A DNA stretch of 57,443 nucleotides, from positions 1 to 57,443 of the forward strand of contig DBYJ01000012.1 of the NCBI GenBank assembly GCA_002309805.1, written 5' to 3'. The position numbers and the translations under genes were made by a program. Below, piece after piece: positions 51,870 to 57,443 of the stretch. How positions within the stretch are numbered: the stretch's first letter is position 1; every line of letters starts with the position of its first letter. Under the pieces are notes generated by a model that was not told the DNA's origin, did not search any database, and was given only the letters and a program-made list of their open reading frames with translations. This DNA comes from Bacteroidales bacterium UBA1189. GTDB lineage: Bacteria > Bacteroidota > Bacteroidia > Bacteroidales > Bacteroidaceae.

Positions 51870-51973
51870 TGCGCATTTTTGGTTTAACGGAGAGTGTTTG
51901 ACGTTTTACGAAATCCAAAGGACTTGTTCGTTAAACCTTAAACCTTAAACGTTAAACGATAAAAAACAGAACA

Positions 51974-53275
51974 ATGAAGAAAACATCCCCTTGGGCATGG
52001 GTGCCCAGCGTCTATTTTGCAGAGGGCGTGCCCTACGTAATCGTCATCACCCTCTCCGTCGTTATGTACAAGCAGTTCGGCATGAGCAACGGCGACGTAG
52101 CCTTCTACACGGGCTGGTTCTATCTGCCATGGCTCATCAAACCCCTGTGGAGTCCTCTTGTGGGCATGCTCAGGACGCGTCGCTGGTGGATTGTCGCCAT
52201 GGAGATGCTCATCGGCGTGGGCCTGGCTGCCATTGCCTTCACGCTGCCGCTCAAGGGCTGGCTGGCATGGACGATGGGCATCTTCTGGCTGCTGGCGTTC
52301 AGTAGCGCCACGCACGACATTGCTGCCGACGGTTTCTACATGATGGGCCTCGACACCAGCCGTCAGTCGTTCTTCGTGGGCATCCGCAGCACCTTCTACC
52401 GCCTGGCAACCATTGCCTCCGAAGGGGGCATGCTGGCGCTCATCGGGTGGCTGACGGGGCGTTTCTCCACGCGCCTACCCGATATGGATGCCACGCGGCA
52501 CGGCTGGACGACAGCCCTTTGCATCGTCGCTGCCGTCTTCGTGCTCCTCGCCCTGTGGCACCGTCTGGTGCTCCCCCGCCCTGCCGACGACAAGAAAAAT
52601 GAAAAGATAGGAACGAGGAATGAGGAATCAGGCACGAGCCGCTGGGGCGCGTTCTTCCGCGAGTTCGGTGCCACGTTTGCCACATTCTTCAAGAAGGATC
52701 ATGTATGGGCGGCGCTGCTCTTCATGCTGCTGTTCCGCTTCCCTGAGGCGCAGCTGACGAAAATCAGCACTCTCTTCCTGCTCGACCCCATCAGCGAGGG
52801 CGGACTGGGGCTGACAACGGCACAGATAGGGCTCGTCAAGGGCACGGTAGGCGTCATCGGGCTCACGCTGGGCGGCATCCTGGGCGGCATCGTTGCCTCG
52901 AAGGGAGGCCTCAAGAAGTGGCTGTGGCCCATGGTGTGGGCCATCTCGCTGCCCGACATCGTCTATATCTGGCTCAGCTTTGCCCAGCCCACAAGCCTCT
53001 ACGCCATCGGGGGCTGCCTGTTCATCGAGCAGTTCGGCTACGGCTTCGGCTTCACCGCCTACATGCTGTTCCTGCTCTACTACGCACGGGGCAGCCACGA
53101 AACCGCCCACTACGCCATTGCCACAGCCTTCATGGCAGCGGGCATGATGCTGCCCGGCATGTTTGCCGGCTATCTGCAGGAGTGGATGGGCTACCGCACC
53201 TTCTTCATCTGGGTCACGGCCTGCTGCGCCATCACCTTCCTCGTTGCCGCCTTCGTGAAAATCAAGGAGGAATAG
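51974..53275 (+). CDS. AmpG-like muropeptide permease (MFS)
   Basis: A 433-residue major facilitator protein with twelve membrane segments. PWAWVPSVYFAEGVPYVIV at the start, FYLPWLIKPLWSPLVG in the second helix region and SSATHDIAADGFYM are typical of AmpG and its Bacteroidota relatives. AmpG imports GlcNAc-anhydroMurNAc peptides released during wall turnover. The divergent AmgK-RapZ/kinase/MurU operon strongly supports that role. Residues about 206-219 (NEKIGTRNEESGT) in the central cytoplasmic loop are coded by an in-frame microsatellite and should not affect transport. Confidence 0.83.
   Translation: MKKTSPWAWVPSVYFAEGVPYVIVITLSVVMYKQFGMSNGDVAFYTGWFYLPWLIKPLWSPLVGMLRTRRWWIVAMEMLIGVGLAAIAFTLPLKGWLAWTMGIFWLLAFSSATHDIAADGFYMMGLDTSRQSFFVGIRSTFYRLATIASEGGMLALIGWLTGRFSTRLPDMDATRHGWTTALCIVAAVFVLLALWHRLVLPRPADDKKNEKIGTRNEESGTSRWGAFFREFGATFATFFKKDHVWAALLFMLLFRFPEAQLTKISTLFLLDPISEGGLGLTTAQIGLVKGTVGVIGLTLGGILGGIVASKGGLKKWLWPMVWAISLPDIVYIWLSFAQPTSLYAIGGCLFIEQFGYGFGFTAYMLFLLYYARGSHETAHYAIATAFMAAGMMLPGMFAGYLQEWMGYRTFFIWVTACCAITFLVAAFVKIKEE
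52591..52632. repeat. In-frame microsatellite in the AmpG-like gene
   Basis: AAAAATGAAAAGATAGGAA and GAGGAATGAGGAATCAGG words lie in phase inside GC-rich coding DNA. They fall in the loop between the sixth and seventh membrane helices. Confidence 0.65.
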
Positions 53276-53364
53276 CGTCTGTTTCAGCCCGCTACGCATA
53301 ATAACGGTCCAGAGTCCACAATCAGCAGCCAATAGCTTTTCGCAGCTCCGAGCCGCACGCCCTT

Positions 53365-53413
53365 AATCTTCATTTTTCAATCCTCAATCTTCAATCTTTT
53401 ATCTTCAATCTCC
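53365..53413. repeat. TTCAATC microsatellite before the Y-family polymerase
   Basis: Units of TTCAATCT and TTTATCTTCAATC run right up to the presumed TTG start of the polymerase. They leave no usual ribosome-binding site. Confidence 0.75.
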
Positions 53414-54889
53414 TTGCCTTTCCTCGCCATTGACCTCAAGTCGTTCTACGCCTCCGTAGAGTGTGTTGAGCGGGGCCTCGACCCCCTCCGCACCCACCTT
53501 GTCGTTGCCGATGCCAGCCGCACGGACAAGACTATCTGCCTTGCCGTTTCGCCCTCGCTGAAGGCCTATGGCATCGGAGGGCGCGCGCGTCTCTTCGAGG
53601 TCAACCAGCGTCTCTGCGGCATCAACGACGAGCGCCTGCGCCGCCTCCCCGTCCGGCGTTTCACAGGCCATTCGTACCTCCCCGACGAGCTTGCCGCCCA
53701 CCCCGACTGGAAGGTCGAATACATCGCTGCTCCGCCCCGCATGGCCCATTACATCGAGTTCAGTTCGCGCATCTACAACATCTACCTCCGCTATATCGCC
53801 CCCGAGGACATCCACGTCTACTCCATCGACGAAGTCTTCATCGACACCACGCCCTACCTCGCCACCTACCGTATGACGACGCGCCAGCTCGCCAGCCGCA
53901 TCATCCAGGACATCCTCAGCGAGACGGGCATTACCGCCACGGCAGGCATCGGCACCAACCTCTACCTCTGCAAGGTAGCCATGGACATCGTGGCCAAACA
54001 TACCGTCCCCGATGCCGACGGCGTGCGCATCGCCGAGCTCGACGAGATGACCTACCGCCAGCAGCTCTGGGACCACCAGCCCCTCACCGACTTCTGGCGT
54101 GTGGGACGCGGCATCGTCCGTCGCCTCGCACCCTACGGCATCAACACCATGGGCAAGCTCGCACGCTTCTCCCTCCAGTACGAGGACCTGCTCTACAACC
54201 TCTTCGGCGTCAATGCCGAACTGCTCATCGACCACGCCTGGGGCTGGGAGCCCTGCACGATGGAGGCCATCAAGGCCTACCACCCCGACTCCCACTCGTT
54301 CTCCAGCGGGCAGGTGCTTGCCACGCCCTACGACGCCAAGAAAGCCCTCGTAGTAGTACGCGAAATGGCCGACGGCATGGCGCTGAAACTCGTCCGCAAA
54401 GGCCTCGTCACCGACCATCTGACACTCAGCATCGGCTACGACGTCACCAACCTCACCGACCCTGCCCGGCGCGCCGCCTACACGGGCAAGATTACCACCG
54501 ACCACTACGGGCGTCAGGTACCCGCTCGTGCCCATGGGAGCGCCCGCCTCGACTTCCCCACCAGCAGCGCCCGTGCCATCATGAGCACCGCTGCCGCCCT
54601 CTTCAACAAGATTGTCAACCCCACCCTGCTCATCCGCTACCTCAACCTCTCCACAGGCCCCTTGATGGTGCGCGACGCCGCACCCCCTGCGCAGCTCAGC
54701 CTTTTCGACACCGCCTCGTCCAAGCCTGCACGCCCCGTCCTCGACCTTGAGAAAGAGCAACGCGTGCAGGAAGCCGTGCTCCGCATCAAGGAGAAATTCG
54801 GCAAGAACGCCATCCTGCGCGGCCTTAACTTCGAGGAGGGCGCCACCGCCCGCGAACGCAACAACCAGATCGGAGGGCACAAGGCATGA
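53414..54889 (+). CDS. Y-family (DinB/UmuC-like) DNA polymerase
   Basis: A translesion DNA polymerase of 491 residues. The palm motifs are PFLAIDLKSFYASVECVE at the start and VYSIDEVFID (about 135-144), which hold the metal-binding acids. GIGTNLYLCKVAMDIVAK is the fingers/palm signature, a helix-hairpin-helix region follows (GRGIVRRLAPYGINTMGKLA), and a little-finger domain ends it. QLSLFD near the C-terminus could be a sliding-clamp binding motif. Translation seems to begin at TTG, because no ATG or GTG exists in frame before an upstream stop at 53333. It resembles the Firmicutes enzymes paired with YolD-like proteins. Confidence 0.92.
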   Translation: MPFLAIDLKSFYASVECVERGLDPLRTHLVVADASRTDKTICLAVSPSLKAYGIGGRARLFEVNQRLCGINDERLRRLPVRRFTGHSYLPDELAAHPDWKVEYIAAPPRMAHYIEFSSRIYNIYLRYIAPEDIHVYSIDEVFIDTTPYLATYRMTTRQLASRIIQDILSETGITATAGIGTNLYLCKVAMDIVAKHTVPDADGVRIAELDEMTYRQQLWDHQPLTDFWRVGRGIVRRLAPYGINTMGKLARFSLQYEDLLYNLFGVNAELLIDHAWGWEPCTMEAIKAYHPDSHSFSSGQVLATPYDAKKALVVVREMADGMALKLVRKGLVTDHLTLSIGYDVTNLTDPARRAAYTGKITTDHYGRQVPARAHGSARLDFPTSSARAIMSTAAALFNKIVNPTLLIRYLNLSTGPLMVRDAAPPAQLSLFDTASSKPARPVLDLEKEQRVQEAVLRIKEKFGKNAILRGLNFEEGATARERNNQIGGHKA

Positions 54890-55140
54890 ATGAAGATTTG
54901 AAGACTATGGACTACGACGACATCATCCACCTCCCCCACCCCGTCAGCAAGCGTCATCCCCAGATGTCCCTTGCCAACCGGGCTGCCCAGTTCGCCCCCT
55001 TTGCCGCCCTCACGGGCCACAGCGAGGCCATCGATGCCACAGCCACCCGCCATCAGCAGGAGCTGGACGACCTCTACGACACAAGCGAGTACTACGACCC
55101 CGACGAGTTCTACGGCACAGACGAATTCCACGATTCCTGA
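54886..55140 (+). CDS. YolD-like small protein
   Basis: An 84-residue protein overlapping the polymerase gene by four bases (ATGA). The central segment, DDIIHLPHPVSKRHPQMS then NRAAQFAPFAALTGH, matches what I recall of YolD-like proteins encoded beside Y-family polymerases in Firmicutes. The tail is highly acidic (DPDEFYGTDEFHD). YolD homologues are thought to regulate or assist the polymerase, but their action is poorly defined. The coupled overlap suggests equimolar synthesis with the polymerase. Confidence 0.8.
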   Translation: MNEDLKTMDYDDIIHLPHPVSKRHPQMSLANRAAQFAPFAALTGHSEAIDATATRHQQELDDLYDTSEYYDPDEFYGTDEFHDS

Positions 55141-55217
55141 CGCGCACGCAAACACAATTTCCCTTTTCTTTTGCAAACCGAAATTCCGCACAGAAAACGA
55201 GCCTTTTACGCATGGCA

Positions 55218-55235
55218 GAAAAAGAGTTCGCTCTT
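55218..55235 (-). terminator. Terminator of the TonB-receptor-like gene
   Basis: On the minus strand AAGAG-CGAA-CTCTT (55235 down to 55222) is followed by a T-run (to 55218). It starts immediately after the stop codon. The stem is short but the tetraloop is stable. Confidence 0.6.
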
Positions 55236-57299
55236 CTAATAATACGTTTTCATAATGGCGCTGTTAATCTGCTTGCTGATGGACGTGTCACCACGTTCCG
55301 ACTTCTTGCCGTAGCCGAGGCTATAGGTCAGAGTAAGGTTGACGTTGAAACCGTCTGTTTCGCTATAGTTTCGAGTGTCGCGACAAAAGCAGCCATAGTC
55401 CATCGTGATGTTTTGTAAAGAGTAGCGACTGAAGGGATTTCGCACCAGCGCCTCGATGCCCCAGTTTTTGTGGTTCCAATTGACGAGCCACTCATAGACG
55501 GGGCTACGATGAGTGAGGAACGGGCCTCGGATGTCGATTGTAGTATAAGGTGTATGATAGTTGAATCTCAGTTTCCAGTCGCCTGTCAGGTATGTAAGGG
55601 AGGCTTTCGCACGGATGATGTTACGCGACAGGTTATAGGTGTTGCCACGTAGCTTATTGTATTCCTCGATGGCCGTCATGCTGAGGCGTAACTTGCCTCC
55701 GAAAGCTGCATAGGCATAGGTAGCCGAGAGCATGTTGCCGTAGAAAGTACCATCATTCGTACGGCTGTCGTAGATGATGTTTTGGTCGGCGTCGTACTGA
55801 TGAAGGATGTTATCGAAATAGATGTTGTTATCGTAGGAGACGGAGATTTTGGTATTTCCCAACTGGCCATTGTACGAAAGCGTATTTCCCAATACTCTAA
55901 GTGGGGCGAGATTGGGGTTACCCTTGACGGCTTCGAAGAATGAGGTGGGAACGGTCATGTCATTTTTGTTCGACGGGTCGAAGAGCGTGTGGGTAAAAAG
56001 GCCGTTGAGCGAGAGTGCATGCTTTGGGTTCAATGCATAATTGCCGCCGTAAAAGGCTACGGGACTGCTATAATTGTAGTGGTTGTCATTGAGATTGACA
56101 GCAGAGTTCGACAGGCCAGCTGACACATAGTAGTAATACTTCTGCGAAGAACTGCTGAGTTGCACAAGACCCATTGTCACGTCGGTAGTCAGTCGTTGGT
56201 CGCCCGTAGAAGTCCCTGTGTAATTGTCCTTGTAGTGGTTGTGGTCATAGGTCAGCGAACTGGAGAGAGTAAGAGTCTTCCATGATTTGTAGTAGCGAGC
56301 CATTCCACGCAGGCTGTTATTTTCTTCGATGACGTTAGAGGATATTGCACTCTGGGCCGTCTCGTTGTAAATACTATTGTATTTGTTATGGCCGAACGAG
56401 GCTAATGTGGTGAAATCAAACGCTTGGTCTTTGGGGAGATAAAGTGTATAGTTAGCATAGAAAGTAGGTACAATTCCCTGGCTATTCGATGAGATGTGGC
56501 GTTGGGTCGTACCATTATACCGTCCATCATATAAGGCATTCATAATAGATTCTTCACATGGAGTGGCTTGACGCGTCAGACTGATATAAGCGTTCAGCCG
56601 GTGGCGGTTACCTGTTGATGTTAGCTTCAGTCGCATGGCTTGATTGTTGGTTTTACGTAACGATGACTCGTTCGTAAAAACTCTTGCTAAAGTTGAACCA
56701 TCGGCGAAGAAGAAAGCCTCATTTCCTTCCGAAAAGCTGTGGTCATGTGCCCAATCGCCCGATGCTGTCAACGATAAAGTGAACTTCTTCTTCGTGAAAT
56801 CAGTGAAGGCAAGATAGTCGCCCATTTTATAGAACAGCCCTTCGGTGGCAGAAAGATAAACGTTTCCACCATATTCGAGTTTGTAGGTGATGAAGTTCAC
56901 CAGCCCTGCCTTGCCAGCATACTTACCGCTTGGCGTACGGATGTATTCGATGCTTCGGATGTTCTTTACGCGGAGGGTTGCTACGTCTTCAGGCTGCGCC
57001 TCCATACCGTTAATGCATACTACCACCTCGCCGCCGCTATGGGTTGTAATGCTTCTTGTGTGTGGCGAAACCTCCAGTTCTGTTGTCTGCATCACACTCA
57101 ATAAATCGAATCCGTTGGTCGAGTGCTTCTTCTCCAATGCCGTAGGCAATAGTACCGTTTTGTCAGCCATTTCTATCTGTCCGTCAGCGTTTACTACAAT
57201 TTCGGGCAGAGCCTCGGCCCTAATGCTATCATTCTCATTTTGTGCTTGTATTGTCGCTGCCATCAGACAGACGATTAAAAGCAGAGTCAGTTTTTTCAT
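55236..57299 (-). CDS. TonB-receptor-like outer-membrane beta-barrel protein
   Basis: A 687-residue outer-membrane protein. The signal peptide (KKLTLLLIVCLMAATIQAQ) is followed by a plug-like region with LPEIVVNADGQIEMADKT, VVVCINGMEAQ and IRSIEYIRTPSGKYAGKAG, then a long barrel of alternating strands. The usual N-terminal carboxypeptidase-like domain is missing. It fits the outer-membrane beta-barrel family common in Bacteroidota. The substrate is unknown. I chose the ATG at 57299 because the frame upstream to 57356 adds 19 residues before the signal peptide. No partner gene lies next to it in the window. Confidence 0.85.
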   Translation of the reverse strand: MKKLTLLLIVCLMAATIQAQNENDSIRAEALPEIVVNADGQIEMADKTVLLPTALEKKHSTNGFDLLSVMQTTELEVSPHTRSITTHSGGEVVVCINGMEAQPEDVATLRVKNIRSIEYIRTPSGKYAGKAGLVNFITYKLEYGGNVYLSATEGLFYKMGDYLAFTDFTKKKFTLSLTASGDWAHDHSFSEGNEAFFFADGSTLARVFTNESSLRKTNNQAMRLKLTSTGNRHRLNAYISLTRQATPCEESIMNALYDGRYNGTTQRHISSNSQGIVPTFYANYTLYLPKDQAFDFTTLASFGHNKYNSIYNETAQSAISSNVIEENNSLRGMARYYKSWKTLTLSSSLTYDHNHYKDNYTGTSTGDQRLTTDVTMGLVQLSSSSQKYYYYVSAGLSNSAVNLNDNHYNYSSPVAFYGGNYALNPKHALSLNGLFTHTLFDPSNKNDMTVPTSFFEAVKGNPNLAPLRVLGNTLSYNGQLGNTKISVSYDNNIYFDNILHQYDADQNIIYDSRTNDGTFYGNMLSATYAYAAFGGKLRLSMTAIEEYNKLRGNTYNLSRNIIRAKASLTYLTGDWKLRFNYHTPYTTIDIRGPFLTHRSPVYEWLVNWNHKNWGIEALVRNPFSRYSLQNITMDYGCFCRDTRNYSETDGFNVNLTLTYSLGYGKKSERGDTSISKQINSAIMKTYY

Positions 57300-57443
57300 T
57301 TTTTTTATTTTCAATGAACACACAGATGCATACAAATTACAATGCCAAAGGTTCATTTTTTTAAGTTTTTTTAAATTGAATGGGAATTGTGCAAGGAAAA
57401 AAGTAATGCATCTAAAATATGTCTTACCCTGAAAAACGTTGAA
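57300..57443. other. Right-edge region upstream of the TonB-receptor-like gene
   Basis: A/T-rich DNA with no convincing gene. A TGTAATTTG sequence on the minus strand near 57330-57340 is a possible -7 element, but no matching -33 was found. Confidence 0.4.

Noticed and set aside
53405..54880. A 491-codon open frame on the minus strand
   Set aside because: It lies exactly opposite the Y-family polymerase, whose motifs are clear. The antisense frame is open because of GC-rich third positions and shows no recognisable domain.

Overview
The window comes from a member of the Bacteroidales, most likely Prevotellaceae (Prevotella/Segatella-like). The evidence is a SusC/SusD pair, several secreted proteins with C-terminal domains like type IX secretion (T9SS) sorting signals, promoters of the Bacteroidota form (TTTG, about 20 bp, TAnnTTTG), weak Shine-Dalgarno signals, and the conserved order DUF1599 - DoxX-like - tpiA - SPOR - folE. 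Coding DNA is moderately GC-rich. Intergenic DNA is AT-rich and full of short repeats. I see no rRNA, tRNA, CRISPR array, integrase or transposase.

Layout. 151-6075 (minus): cca, a nucleoside-type MFS permease, rsmE, truA, an EamA permease and a DUF3256 protein. 6580-11261 (plus): M23/LysM peptidase, DUF1599, a DoxX/MauE-like membrane protein, tpiA, a SPOR protein and folE. 11474-13741 (minus): a secreted LRR/MBG-repeat protein. 13742-15037: 1.3 kb of non-coding DNA with several repeat structures. 15038-23310 (plus): ruvB, an alpha-2-macroglobulin without the thioester cysteine, and a Wzx-type flippase. 23586-30087 (plus): SusC, SusD and a surface lipoprotein. 30497-41041 (plus): M6 metalloprotease, small lipoprotein, guaB, trmB, mrp and a double GH43 enzyme. 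41104-47047 (minus): a CE15-like esterase, an FG-GAP protein and a clan GH-D glycosidase. 47359-48762 (plus): an AGCS symporter. 48745-53275: a divergent locus with an AmpG-like permease on one side and an AmgK-RapZ fusion, an N-acetylhexosamine kinase and a MurU-like enzyme on the other. 53414-55140 (plus): a Y-family polymerase with a YolD-like partner. 55236-57299 (minus): a TonB-receptor-like barrel.

How the genes work together. The strongest candidate for a little-described system is 48745-53275. It looks like a complete muropeptide-sugar salvage unit: import, sugar kinases and UDP-MurNAc synthesis. Its AmgK-like kinase is fused to the C-terminal domain of RapZ, which in E. coli senses glucosamine-6-phosphate. 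The GH43, CE15 and GH-D genes point to plant glycan (probably xylan) breakdown, and the SusCD locus beside an M6 protease may handle a peptide or glycan nutrient.

A second layer lies outside genes. At least four non-coding regions carry repeats on a 21- or 22-bp period. One 306-bp element has perfect 16-bp terminal inverted repeats and about ten copies of a 10-mer. Short A/T-rich microsatellites sit at many gene junctions, where they often supply the stop codon, and in two genes they run in frame through the coding sequence.
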